From Paenibacillus sp. FJAT-26967 (GTDB lineage Bacteria; Bacillota; Bacilli; Paenibacillales; NBRC-103111), in contig NZ_LMXH01000001.1 in NCBI RefSeq assembly GCF_001541095.1, forward strand, positions 1,128,048 to 1,192,047: DNA of 64,000 nt, read 5' to 3'. Below, piece after piece: positions 7,531 to 15,752 of the stretch. Position 1 is the first letter of the stretch. Every line of letters starts with the position of its first letter. The notes beneath the pieces are model-generated. The model saw only the letters and a program-made list of their open reading frames with translations, did not search any database and was not told the DNA's origin. The position numbers and the translations under genes are program-made.

Positions 7531-9501
7531 ATGACAAAGAACAATACAAATTCGAAGCGCGCCGCTTCAAAAGGCTGGATCATATGGATGAGTCTGCTGC
7601 TGGCTTTAACCGTGATTGCGGCTGGAATCGCCCTGTACTGGCAGTACAAGCATTTCGGAGGGGCAAAGGAAACGACGGCCCACACACTGTCGGAAGTAAA
7701 ATCATCTGCTTCTATCGAAGATCAATATGATGTAATTGTTGTCGGTACGGACCCGGAAGGTTTGGCGGCAGCTGTGTCCGCATCCCGTAACGGTCTTAAG
7801 ACCCTGCTTGTTGACGGGCGGGACCGTGAGATTCTGGGAGGTCTGATGACTCTCGGATGGCTTAATAGTATCGACATGAACTATGTGCCTAAGCCTACGG
7901 TGCTAAATCCGCATGAAGTGCTGAACAAAGGGATATTCTCCGAATGGTACAAGAACATTGAAGGTGATTCCTTCAGTATCAATACAGCTGCGAATGCGTT
8001 TCATGATCTGGTCCGTAAGGAGAAGAATATCGATTTGCTGCTGAAGGCCAAGTCGATGGAGCCGATTCTGTCCAACAAACAAGGACAGCCTACTCTTGTG
8101 GAAGGGATAACGGTTACCAAAGAGGACGGAACGAAGAAAGAAGTCCGTGCCCACGCCGTAATCGACGCCACACAGGATGGGGATATCGCAGCCGCTTCCG
8201 GTGTGCCTTTCACTTATGGGCTGGAGGATATCGGCAATAAAAACGCCAAAATGGCCGTTACGCTTGTTTTTAAGCTCAAGAATGTGACGCCTGAAGTATG
8301 GGCTCAAATCAGCAAGCATCTGAAGAATGATGACGATCCGATGTCCGATGCCAACGAAGTAAGCGCATGGGGCTATAAAGAGCTGTACAACTATCCGGCA
8401 TTGAATCCGGAACGGGTTAAAATGCGCGGTTTGAATATCGGCCGGCAGGACGGCGATATGATTCTGATCAATGCCCTGCAGATTTTTAACATTGACGGAT
8501 TGGATGCCAAGTCGCGCGCGGAAGCTTTTGAAATCGGGAAGAAGGAAATTCCGAACGTAGTGAAGCATTTGCAGCAGAACTACCCGGAGTTTGCCAAAGT
8601 TGAGCTGGCGGGCACGGCCCCTGAGCTGTATGTACGTGAGACCCGGCATATCCAGGGGGAATACCGTCTGAAAATCACTGATCTGCTGGAGAACCGCGAC
8701 CAGTGGGACCGAATCGGCTTCGGATCGTACCCGGTCGACATTCAACGCTTAACACCGGCTGATACCGGAACGGTGGTCACCCAGCCTGCCCAGTACGCGA
8801 TTCCTTTCCGCAGTATCGTGCCTAAGAAAGTAGACGGACTGCTGGTCATTGGCCGGGCCGCTTCTTACGACTCGCTGCCACACGGAAGTGCGCGCGTTAT
8901 CCCTGTCGGAATGGCTGAGGGCGAAGCGGCAGGCGCCGCAGTGAAAATAGCCAAGGAAGCCAAAATGAGCTTCCGAGAGCTGTCTGCTTCCAAAGAGAAT
9001 ATCGCAAAGCTGCAGGAAGTTCTGAAGAAGCAAGGCATGGAGCTGGAGCCGTTCACGATCGAGCCGCCGGCTTATATGACACATAAGCAGTATGAGGGAC
9101 TGAAGGCAGCTGTAACCATGTCTCTTGTCGGCGGTGGTTACAAGAATGAGTTCGAGCTTGATAAAGTATCGAATCCGCAGCGTATGGTGAATTATGTGAA
9201 TCGGATGAAAAAGCTCTCCCCTGCCGCCTATTCCGGCGACGCAAGCGGAGCCGTCAAGGACATCAGTGAGGACGGACGCAAGAAAGATGCGTTGTCACTG
9301 GATCAAGCCGCCTTTACCATTACGCAAGGCCTTGGCATTAAAGTAGCCAAAGAAGCGGCTCTTGCTGAGCTGACTAAGCTCGGAGCCGTCGAGGATGCTT
9401 CCCTGAACACCATTAAAGACAAAGAAAAGCTGACGAATGGCGATACGTTTATGCTTATTAAGGACCTCCAGAAGTATGCGGAGAGCAAACAGGCGAAATA
9501 A
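7531..9501 (+). CDS. Membrane-anchored FAD-dependent oxidoreductase (FAD_oxidored type)
   Basis: The 656-residue protein starts with a basic N-terminus and one hydrophobic segment (about residues 14-37), which would anchor it with the bulk outside the cytoplasm. A Rossmann nucleotide-binding start follows (YDVIVVGTDPEGLAAAVSASR, residues 66-86), in which the usual GxGxxG reads GTDPEG, a form I associate with the FAD_oxidored family. The motif AVIDATQDGDIAAASGVPF (near residue 210) and the late RSIVPKKVDGLLVIGRA segment are typical of that family. The substrate is unknown. The ATG at 7531 follows AAGGAAGG. It stands alone behind a long leader that looks structured and ends at a terminator, so RNA-level control is plausible. 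In B. subtilis this place in the locus is occupied by lytH. Confidence 0.75.
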   Translation: MTKNNTNSKRAASKGWIIWMSLLLALTVIAAGIALYWQYKHFGGAKETTAHTLSEVKSSASIEDQYDVIVVGTDPEGLAAAVSASRNGLKTLLVDGRDREILGGLMTLGWLNSIDMNYVPKPTVLNPHEVLNKGIFSEWYKNIEGDSFSINTAANAFHDLVRKEKNIDLLLKAKSMEPILSNKQGQPTLVEGITVTKEDGTKKEVRAHAVIDATQDGDIAAASGVPFTYGLEDIGNKNAKMAVTLVFKLKNVTPEVWAQISKHLKNDDDPMSDANEVSAWGYKELYNYPALNPERVKMRGLNIGRQDGDMILINALQIFNIDGLDAKSRAEAFEIGKKEIPNVVKHLQQNYPEFAKVELAGTAPELYVRETRHIQGEYRLKITDLLENRDQWDRIGFGSYPVDIQRLTPADTGTVVTQPAQYAIPFRSIVPKKVDGLLVIGRAASYDSLPHGSARVIPVGMAEGEAAGAAVKIAKEAKMSFRELSASKENIAKLQEVLKKQGMELEPFTIEPPAYMTHKQYEGLKAAVTMSLVGGGYKNEFELDKVSNPQRMVNYVNRMKKLSPAAYSGDASGAVKDISEDGRKKDALSLDQAAFTITQGLGIKVAKEAALAELTKLGAVEDASLNTIKDKEKLTNGDTFMLIKDLQKYAESKQAK

Positions 9502-9622
9502 GTTACGTAATGTTATATGCGCGTTTTTTTGTAACGAAATTGTAACTTGATTTTCATCTGGGATTAATGTTCGGGAGCTATACTAATTATCGACCCCCTT
9601 TACGATATAGAAATTCATGGAC

Positions 9623-9657
9623 AGTCTGCAGCTACGTGCTGCAGACTCTTTTCTTTT
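9623..9657. terminator. Terminator between convergent genes
   Basis: Perfect 10-bp stem (9623-9632 with 9638-9647), five-base loop, followed by a T-rich tract. It sits between the oxidoreductase and the convergent phosphodiester-glycosidase gene and mainly serves the plus strand. Confidence 0.85.
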
Positions 9658-9676
9658 TATGGACTTTTTTATGGGC

Positions 9677-10456
9677 TTAATGGAGAAGCGCTATCATTTG
9701 ATAGATTTGGCGCTGGTCCCCCGGCAGTGACGCCTGGGCGACTTTAAGCTGCGAGGAACCGTTCCCGTCCAGAAAAACCCCATCCACTATACTGCGTCCG
9801 GCCCCCAGCGATTCAAGGATAGCGGTGCGGAATTCTTCGGCGCTGCAAGCGGTTGGGGTAACGACCAGCCAGACTGCGTTATTGCGGTCATACACGATGC
9901 CGGTTCTCATCCGGGATTCCGTCAGTGCAGGCATGTTCTCTTCCTTCGCCAGTCTGCGCCAGTCGGCTTCATTCCGCAGATTCATGGAGATCCCGCCCTG
10001 TGCCCAGTAATGAGCGCGATCCGTCACCTGTAGTTCGGATGCTTCCGAAGCATGCTGCACGGAGAAGGCCTGCTTGGCGCCGTCCCATACCAGCGTTCCC
10101 CGCCGATGGCCGGTATTGAACCAGCCTGAGCCGTAATCGCCGGGTTCGCCTTTGACCGGACGGTCGTTCATGACCGCGATGCTCAGCAGCTGGCCCTGCC
10201 AGAAGAAGCCCCCATTGATGCCGAACTCGGAGAGTTCCATAATGTTGCCTTCTACGGCTTTGAGCGCGATCCGCTCCGGTAGTGTTTTCGCGACATGCAG
10301 CTCGACCCCGTTGGCGGATTCGATTTGCGCATAGGCATAAGCAGGCTGAGCTTCTTCCTGCCTGGTTAACGGGGCAAGCAGGAGTGTCGCGGTGAAGCTG
10401 ATTGAGGCTGCGGCCAAGTAGAGCACGAGCCTCCGGTTCATTCTCCGAAAGAACAC
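9677..10456 (-). CDS. Phosphodiester glycosidase (NAGPA-domain) family exoprotein
   Basis: The 259-residue protein begins with MFFRRMNRRLVLYLAAAS, a basic start and hydrophobic stretch consistent with a secretion signal or anchor, so it likely acts outside the membrane. The rest matches the NAGPA/DUF2233 fold: INGGFF near residue 80, a central GTLVWDGAK region, and GVFLDGNGSSQL near residue 230. These two glycine-rich motifs frame the active site in this family, whose members cleave sugar-phosphodiester linkages; the bacterial substrate here is unknown. The GTG at 10456 is chosen because AGGAGGG lies seven bases upstream; ATG 10441 is the alternative. It is a single gene converging on the FAD oxidoreductase. 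Confidence 0.75.
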   Translation of the reverse strand: MFFRRMNRRLVLYLAAASISFTATLLLAPLTRQEEAQPAYAYAQIESANGVELHVAKTLPERIALKAVEGNIMELSEFGINGGFFWQGQLLSIAVMNDRPVKGEPGDYGSGWFNTGHRRGTLVWDGAKQAFSVQHASEASELQVTDRAHYWAQGGISMNLRNEADWRRLAKEENMPALTESRMRTGIVYDRNNAVWLVVTPTACSAEEFRTAILESLGAGRSIVDGVFLDGNGSSQLKVAQASLPGDQRQIYQMIALLH

Positions 10457-10641
10457 AGATACACCCTCCTATCAAATGAAGCCGGATAAGTTCGAGATTT
10501 TAACTTTATACTTCTACTCTATGAAACTCTCAGTCCGGCTAGAACGCTTTAGAGAGAATGAGAGTCGGTTTTCTGACAGATTTATCAGTGAGAGAGGACA
10601 GTGGATCCATTTTTCTAATAAATAATGGTTCTTTGGAGGAA

Positions 10642-10673
10642 GACTTACTTTTGTCAAGTCACTATGGTATGAT
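10642..10673 (+). promoter_or_regulatory. Possible promoter and operator of the HxlR-type gene
   Basis: An inverted repeat GACTT (10642-10646) with AAGTC (10656-10660) lies just upstream of a -10-like TATGAT (10668-10673), in the position of the -35 and spacer. No good -35 hexamer is visible. HxlR-type regulators commonly bind such dyads and autoregulate; here that is inference. Confidence 0.35.
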
Positions 10674-10696
10674 GTGAGTTAAGGAGATGATGTCGT

Positions 10697-11008
10697 ATGG
10701 CAGATTTTCATTTGTGTCCCAAATTCGAAAATGCGTTTGAGCTGCTCGGCAAACGTTGGACAGGATTGATCATCCGCGTGTTGTTAACCGGACCCAAACG
10801 GTTTAAAGATATATCGGATCTTATTCCGAGCATGAGCGACCGCATGTTGTCCGAACGATTTAAAGAACTGGAATCGGCTGAAATTCTAATCAGACACGTG
10901 TATCCCGAAACGCCTGTACGGATAGAATATGAGCTCACGGAGAAAGGCAAAGGCCTCGAACCGGTTATGGATGAGCTGCAGAAGTGGGCGGAGAAAGAAT
11001 GGAAATAA
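10697..11008 (+). CDS. HxlR-family winged-helix transcriptional regulator
   Basis: A DNA-binding regulator of 103 residues, the usual HxlR size. It starts MADFHLCPKFENAFELLGKRW, resembling the family opening of a cysteine followed by the GKW/GKRW motif. The winged helix RFKDISDLIPSMSDRMLSERFKEL and the wing YELTEKGKGL are clear. Cys7 occupies the place where redox-sensing HxlR members such as HypR carry their reactive cysteine, so oxidant or electrophile sensing is possible but unproven. The ATG follows AAGGAGATG. No obvious target gene is adjacent on the same strand; the nearest oxidoreductase is 1.2 kb upstream. Confidence 0.88.
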   Translation: MADFHLCPKFENAFELLGKRWTGLIIRVLLTGPKRFKDISDLIPSMSDRMLSERFKELESAEILIRHVYPETPVRIEYELTEKGKGLEPVMDELQKWAEKEWK

Positions 11009-11021
11009 CCGTGCCGGGTGC

Positions 11022-11050
11022 TTGACTTTGTGAAGCCCGGCGATTACAAT
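11022..11050 (+). promoter_or_regulatory. Sigma-A promoter of the hisS-aspS T-box transcript
   Basis: TTGACT (11022-11027), 17-base spacer, TACAAT (11045-11050). It begins 14 bases after the HxlR-type stop and gives a leader of about 415 bases before hisS. Confidence 0.8.
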
Positions 11051-11056
11051 CATTTC

Positions 11057-11361
11057 TAACACAATCGTGATAGTACATTGATCCGCTGAAGGGATAAAGT
11101 CGTTCGATTCCACGTACCTAGAGAGGGAAGCCCCAGGCTGCAAGCTTCCTTATGATGGCCGGACGTAAGACCTCCTGGAGGACTGGCGGTGAACAGCAAG
11201 CATTCTGCTTCGCTATATAAGCGGGTGGATGCGGGTTTAATTAGCCGTTATGCGTAGACGGGCGTTAACCGTATGAAGCGAAATTCCGCCGATCCGTTCT
11301 TACGGACCGTGCCGTAGTTTCGGAATGTGGGTGGCACCACGGGTGATGATCAGTTGATAAC
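11057..11361 (+). promoter_or_regulatory. T-box riboswitch controlling hisS-aspS
   Basis: The conserved T-box segment GGGTGGCACCACGGGT lies at 11329-11344, directly before a strong terminator and hisS. The upstream RNA has the expected stem I features, including AGTA near 11071 and an AGAGAGG apical stretch near 11130. Uncharged tRNA would pair its NCCA end with TGGC and favour readthrough. TGGC is complementary to GCCA, so the matching discriminator base is G, as in tRNA-Asp, whereas bacterial tRNA-His normally has C. GAC triplets occur at the candidate specifier position (11162-11171). A tRNA-Asp effector is therefore the better reading, but stem I was not folded rigorously. Confidence 0.85.
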
Positions 11362-11416
11362 GTCTCTCGTCCCTAACCGGTTTAATGACCGGTTACCGGG
11401 ATGGGGGACTTTTTTA
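11362..11416 (+). terminator. T-box-regulated attenuator of hisS-aspS
   Basis: A lower stem of 12 pairs (several G-T) between 11363-11374 and 11401-11408 plus the bases just before it, a perfect upper stem of 8 pairs (TAACCGGT with ACCGGTTA) and a T tract at 11410-11416. It would compete with the antiterminator that includes the T-box sequence. Confidence 0.85.
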
Positions 11417-11472
11417 ATTTGTCCAGAGATCCCGCGCATAAGGCGACCAAAGCGAATAAAGGAGGAGCAGGC

Positions 11473-12726
11473 ATGAGTATTCAAAAACCTAAGGGTACCC
11501 AGGACATTCTGCCCGGTGCTGTAGAGAAGTGGCAGACCCTTGAGAACACGGCACGCGAGCTGTGCACCCGTTACCGGTACCGTGAAATTCGGACTCCGGT
11601 TTTTGAGAACACGGAATTGTTCTCCCGGGGCGTCGGGGAGACAACCGATATTGTAGAGAAAGAAATGTATACGTTCCTTGATAAGGGAGACCGAAGCATG
11701 TCCTTGCGGCCGGAAGGAACGGCAGGGATCGTCCGCGCTTACGTGGAGAACAAAATTTATGGCGAGCCGGATGTAAGTAAACTGTTCTATACCGGACCGA
11801 TGTTCCGGTATGAGCAGCCGCAGGCAGGGCGCTACCGCCAATTCCACCAGTTCGGGGTGGAAGCACTGGGGTCGGAGGATCCTTCGCTCGATGCGGAGGT
11901 CATCGCGCTGGGCTACACTTTTTACAAAGAAATCGGTTTGAAAGATGTGACAGTGGAAATTAACTCGGTGGGAACACCTGAGGTACGGGCGAATTACAAA
12001 CAGCGTCTGCAGGATTTCCTCGCTCCTTTCAAAGATGAACTGTGCAAGGACTGCCAATCGCGCTATGAGCGGAATCCTCTGCGGATTCTGGATTGCAAAG
12101 TGGATCAGAAGCGTTTTGACGGAGCTCCTGAACTGCTGGATGATCTGGATGAGGCATGCCGCACGCACTTCGAGGCTGTAAAGCGCCATCTGGATGCCAT
12201 GGAGATTCCGTACCGCATTAATCCGCGTCTTGTCCGCGGTCTCGATTATTATACGCACACGGCGTTTGAGTACAAGGCTGCCGGTATCGGCGCGATCGAT
12301 ACGATCGGCGGAGGCGGGCGCTATAACGGGCTTGTGTCTCAGATCGGCGGGCAGGACCAGCCTGGCGTCGGTTTCGGCCTGGGTCTGGAGCGCATTCTGC
12401 TCGTGCTCGAATCGCAAGGTGTTGAGCTGCCGAAGCCTCCCGTACTCGATGTGTATTTGATCGGACTCGGTGAAGCTGCCGAGAACGAGATCGTGAAGCA
12501 GCTGTACCGGCTGCGTTCGGAAGGCATCTTGGCTGAGAAGGACTATCAGTCCCGTAAGATGAAGACGCAGATGAAGGCGGCTGACCGCGCTGAAGCCCGT
12601 TTTGTCGCGATTCTAGGCGATGACGAACTGGAGCGGGGCGAAATTACGCTGAAAGCGATGGGAACGGGCGAGCAGGAAACTGTAGCGCTTGCAGATTTCG
12701 TCGGCGTGCTTAAAGCCCGTAAATAA
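11473..12726 (+). CDS. hisS: Histidine--tRNA ligase
   Basis: Charges tRNA-His in the cytoplasm. The 417-residue class II synthetase opens MSIQKPKGTQDILPG. It shows motif 2 (FYTGPMFRYEQPQAGRYRQF), the histidine-specific LVRGLDYYTHTAFE, the GGGGRYNGL loop, motif 3 (GFGLGLERILLVLE) and a C-terminal anticodon-binding domain (DVYLIGLGEAAENE onward). ATG 11473 follows AAAGGAGGAGCAGGC and is preferred to an in-frame ATG at 11401, which lies inside the terminator. aspS follows 106 bases later; both are expected to be under the T-box. Confidence 0.97.
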   Translation: MSIQKPKGTQDILPGAVEKWQTLENTARELCTRYRYREIRTPVFENTELFSRGVGETTDIVEKEMYTFLDKGDRSMSLRPEGTAGIVRAYVENKIYGEPDVSKLFYTGPMFRYEQPQAGRYRQFHQFGVEALGSEDPSLDAEVIALGYTFYKEIGLKDVTVEINSVGTPEVRANYKQRLQDFLAPFKDELCKDCQSRYERNPLRILDCKVDQKRFDGAPELLDDLDEACRTHFEAVKRHLDAMEIPYRINPRLVRGLDYYTHTAFEYKAAGIGAIDTIGGGGRYNGLVSQIGGQDQPGVGFGLGLERILLVLESQGVELPKPPVLDVYLIGLGEAAENEIVKQLYRLRSEGILAEKDYQSRKMKTQMKAADRAEARFVAILGDDELERGEITLKAMGTGEQETVALADFVGVLKARK

Positions 12727-12832
12727 GCAAGCCAGTACAATTAGCCGGACGTAAAGCCAGGACCATAGCATTTGTAAATGATCGAACAATCGTGTTACGA
12801 CACTACTTATTTTGATGGAGGAATTCATAACC

Positions 12833-14614
12833 ATGATGCTCAAAACTCATCACTGCGGACAGTTAACAAAGGCGAACATTGGAGAAACGGTTGTTCTGAA
12901 CGGTTGGGTGCAGCGCCGTCGTGACTTGGGCGGAGTCCTGTTTATCGATCTGCGTGACCGCAGCGGTCTGGTGCAAATCGTATTCAATCCCGATTTTTCG
13001 GGAGAGGCGCTGGCGATTGCCGACCGCGCACGTAACGAATATGTGCTTGCAGTAAAAGGCGCTGTTGTCGAGCGCGATGCGGAGACAGTGAACACGAACC
13101 TCGGCACCGGTGAAATTGAAGTGCGCATTACGGAAATCGAAATTTTGAATGCGGCTAAAAACCCTCCGTTCTTCATCGAAGACGGAATCGAGATTGACGA
13201 AACCCTTCGTCTGAAGCACCGCTATCTGGACCTGCGTCGCCCGGAAATGCAAAAAACACTTATGCTGCGTTCTAAAGCAGCTAAAGTGTTCCGTGACTAC
13301 CTCGACGAGAACGGTTTCCTTGATATCGAGACTCCAATCTTGACCAAGAGCACACCGGAAGGCGCACGTGACTATCTTGTGCCAAGCCGTGTTCATCCGG
13401 GCGAATTCTTCGCTCTGCCGCAATCCCCTCAGCTCTTCAAGCAGCTGCTGATGGTAAGCGGTCTGGAACGTTATTATCAGATTGCGCGCTGTTTCCGCGA
13501 TGAAGATCTGCGTGCGGACCGCCAGCCTGAGTTTACGCAAGTCGACATCGAGACTTCGTTCATGTCTCAGGATCAACTGCTTGAGATGATGGAACAACTC
13601 CTAGTACGTTTGTTCCGTGAGACGATCGGCGTGGAAGTGGCGACACCGTTCCAGCGTTTGACCTATGCGGAAGCGATGGACAAATACGGCTCGGATAAGC
13701 CGGATCTTCGCTTCGGTCTGGAACTCTCGACGGTGACGGACATTGTTGCGGACAGCGATGTAAAAGTATTTAATATGATCGCCAAGAATGGCGGTATCGT
13801 TAAAGCTCTTAACGCCAAAGGCTGTGCGACTTGGAGCCGCAAGGAGCTTGACGATCTGCAGCCGTTCGCATCCCGCTACGGCGGCAAAGGTCTGGCATGG
13901 ATCACAGTGAAGGAAGGCGAGTGGAAAGGGCCGATCGTGAAATTCTTCAAGGAAGAAGAGATCGCGGCACTGACGGAGCGCCTGAATGTAGAAGAAGGCG
14001 ACTTGCTTATCTTCTCCGCCGATAAGCCTAAAGTCGTTTACGATGTACTGGGTAACCTCCGCCAGAAGGTCGGCCGTGACCTCGGTCTGATCGACGACAA
14101 GGCGTATAAGTTCCTGTGGGTTGTGGACTTCCCGATGTTCGAATACGATGAGGACGAGAAGCGTTATGCGGCGATGCACCATCCGTTCACCCGTCCGAAT
14201 GATGAAGATCTGCATCTGTTCGACACCGATCCGGGTCAAATGCGTGCCCAGGCTTACGACATCGTTCTTAACGGATATGAAGTAGGCGGGGGATCCATGC
14301 GGATCTACCAGCGTGAAGTACAGGAGAAAATGTTCAAAGCGCTGGGCTTCAGCCCCGAAGAGGCAAAAGCGGAATTCGGCTTCCTGCTGGAAGCATTCGA
14401 ATACGGAACACCTCCGCACGGCGGTATGGCGTACGGTCTGGACCGTCTTATCATGCTTCTTGCGGGACGCACCAACCTGCGTGAGACGATCGCGTTTCCT
14501 AAGACAGCGAGCGCTTCCGATCCGCTTACCGATGCACCGGGCGCAGTCAGCGATAAGCAGCTTGAAGAGTTGTCGATCCGTATCGCTCTCAAGCAGCCTG
14601 CCGCCAAAGCGTAA
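12833..14614 (+). CDS. aspS: Aspartate--tRNA ligase
   Basis: Charges tRNA-Asp. The 593-residue bacterial-type class IIb enzyme has an N-terminal OB anticodon-binding domain ([23 protein letters not shown]). The catalytic core includes [21 protein letters not shown] and the motif 2 region [16 protein letters not shown] bacterial insertion domain follows, then motif 3 ([16 protein letters not shown]). The ATG at 12833 is chosen for the GGAGG at 12816-12820; a second ATG follows directly at 12836. Cotranscription with hisS is likely, as no terminator is seen in the 106-base gap. Confidence 0.97.
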   Translation: MMLKTHHCGQLTKANIGETVVLNGWVQRRRDLGGVLFIDLRDRSGLVQIVFNPDFSGEALAIADRARNEYVLAVKGAVVERDAETVNTNLGTGEIEVRITEIEILNAAKNPPFFIEDGIEIDETLRLKHRYLDLRRPEMQKTLMLRSKAAKVFRDYLDENGFLDIETPILTKSTPEGARDYLVPSRVHPGEFFALPQSPQLFKQLLMVSGLERYYQIARCFRDEDLRADRQPEFTQVDIETSFMSQDQLLEMMEQLLVRLFRETIGVEVATPFQRLTYAEAMDKYGSDKPDLRFGLELSTVTDIVADSDVKVFNMIAKNGGIVKALNAKGCATWSRKELDDLQPFASRYGGKGLAWITVKEGEWKGPIVKFFKEEEIAALTERLNVEEGDLLIFSADKPKVVYDVLGNLRQKVGRDLGLIDDKAYKFLWVVDFPMFEYDEDEKRYAAMHHPFTRPNDEDLHLFDTDPGQMRAQAYDIVLNGYEVGGGSMRIYQREVQEKMFKALGFSPEEAKAEFGFLLEAFEYGTPPHGGMAYGLDRLIMLLAGRTNLRETIAFPKTASASDPLTDAPGAVSDKQLEELSIRIALKQPAAKA

Positions 14615-14944
14615 CCGTCCCTATAGGGGCCGGAGGGTTCCGGCAAGCCGGATACGCTCATAGAGCCTGTATTCCGGCAAGGTGAAGCTTAAGCAGGCGC
14701 AGTTGGAGAAGAGGGACCTGAAAGGGTCCCTTTTTGCCTGAAAATAATCCAAAGTTTGCCGCTATGAGAACTGGCGTAAAGACCATTATCGTGCGAGAGC
14801 TTTTACACATACCTGCTTCAGAAGAGGAGAGCTGACCACATAGTTACGGTTGTCTCCCCTGAAACTTGACAATAGGCCGCCTGTCCCGTCAAACTAGCGG
14901 TAACCAATAATCACGTATACACCTAACAGAGGAGGAGTTACTCA
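14615..14944 (+). other. 330-base gene-free spacer between aspS and tcdA
   Basis: Holds a hairpin around 14646-14678 (GCCGGATAC with GTATTCCGGC), the aspS terminator at 14713-14735 and about 200 bases without an ORF. In B. subtilis the 6S RNA gene bsrA lies between aspS and the tcdA orthologue, so this is a positional candidate. Weak pairings (14754-14759 with 14862-14867; 14762-14766 with 14839-14843) exist, but I cannot call 6S RNA. TTGACA at 14866-14871 lacks a good -10 box. Confidence 0.5.
14713..14735 (+). terminator. Terminator after aspS
   Basis: GGGACC (14713-14718) pairs with GGTCCC (14725-14730), followed by TTTTT. It ends the hisS-aspS transcript about 100 bases after the aspS stop. 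Confidence 0.8.
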
Positions 14945-15700
14945 ATGTTACATCAATTCTCCCGGACAGAGCTTGCTATAGGCCCGGAGGGCTTGAACGT
15001 TATGAAAGGAAGTACGGTCGCGGTTCTCGGGATCGGCGGAGTGGGAGCCATTGCAGCTGAAGCGTTGGCGCGTACCGGAGTCGGGCGTATTATTCTTATT
15101 GATAAAGATGTTGTGGATATTACGAATGTGAACCGCCAGATTCATGCGCTGACGACCACGGTCGGGCAGCCCAAAGCGGAGCTGATGCAGCAGCGGATTA
15201 AGCTGATTAATCCGGAATGCGATGCCATCGCGCTGAGAATGTTCTATACCGAGGAGACCTATGAGCAGCTTTTTGATTATAAGCCTGATTATGTGTTGGA
15301 TGCGTCGGACACGATCTCTTATAAAATCCACCTGATTAAGGAATGTCTGGCGCGAAAAATTCCGATGATCTCCAGCATGGGAGCCGCCAATAAGATGGAT
15401 CCGACCAAATTCCAGGTCGCGGATATATCGAAGACCACGATGGATCCGATTGCCCGGGTAGTCCGTACCAAGCTGCGGAAGGAAGGCATCAAGAAAGGGG
15501 TCAAGGTGGTCTTCTCGACCGAGGAACCGAAGAAACCCCGTGAAGACGTCACCCAGCGGATTGTACCGGAGAATGCACCGGAGATCCGCAAGGCCCAGCA
15601 GCCTCCGGCAAGTAATGCATTCGTTCCGCCGGTTGCAGGCCTAATCATGGTCAGTGTCTGTGTGAAGGATCTGCTGGAGCAGGCAGGAATTGAAATCTAG
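14945..15700 (+). CDS. tcdA: tRNA threonylcarbamoyladenosine dehydratase
   Basis: ATP-dependent E1-like enzyme that cyclises t6A37 of tRNA to ct6A. The 251 residues match the family. A ThiF-type Rossmann motif VLGIGGVGAIAAEALARTGVG lies near residue 27, followed by IDKDVVDITNVNRQI, which binds ATP/Mg. DASDT near residue 120 and the C-terminal PPVAGLIMVSVCVKDLL are also typical. The ATG follows a strong AGAGGAGGAG. The order aspS-tcdA is the same as in B. subtilis (aspS-yrvM). An SLH gene starts 52 bases downstream. Confidence 0.93.
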   Translation: MLHQFSRTELAIGPEGLNVMKGSTVAVLGIGGVGAIAAEALARTGVGRIILIDKDVVDITNVNRQIHALTTTVGQPKAELMQQRIKLINPECDAIALRMFYTEETYEQLFDYKPDYVLDASDTISYKIHLIKECLARKIPMISSMGAANKMDPTKFQVADISKTTMDPIARVVRTKLRKEGIKKGVKVVFSTEEPKKPREDVTQRIVPENAPEIRKAQQPPASNAFVPPVAGLIMVSVCVKDLLEQAGIEI

Positions 15701-15752
15701 CTGAACAGATTGCGCTTTGGTTATTATTTCAATTACGAGAGGCAGGAAACGT

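Noticed and set aside
6800-11000. Accessory block as a mobile element
   Set aside because: No transposase, integrase, terminal repeats or tRNA attachment site; the genes look like ordinary locus variation.
14740-14900. Direct call of 6S RNA
   Set aside because: Only weak complementary arms, no terminator and no recognisable consensus. Location alone is not enough for a feature call.
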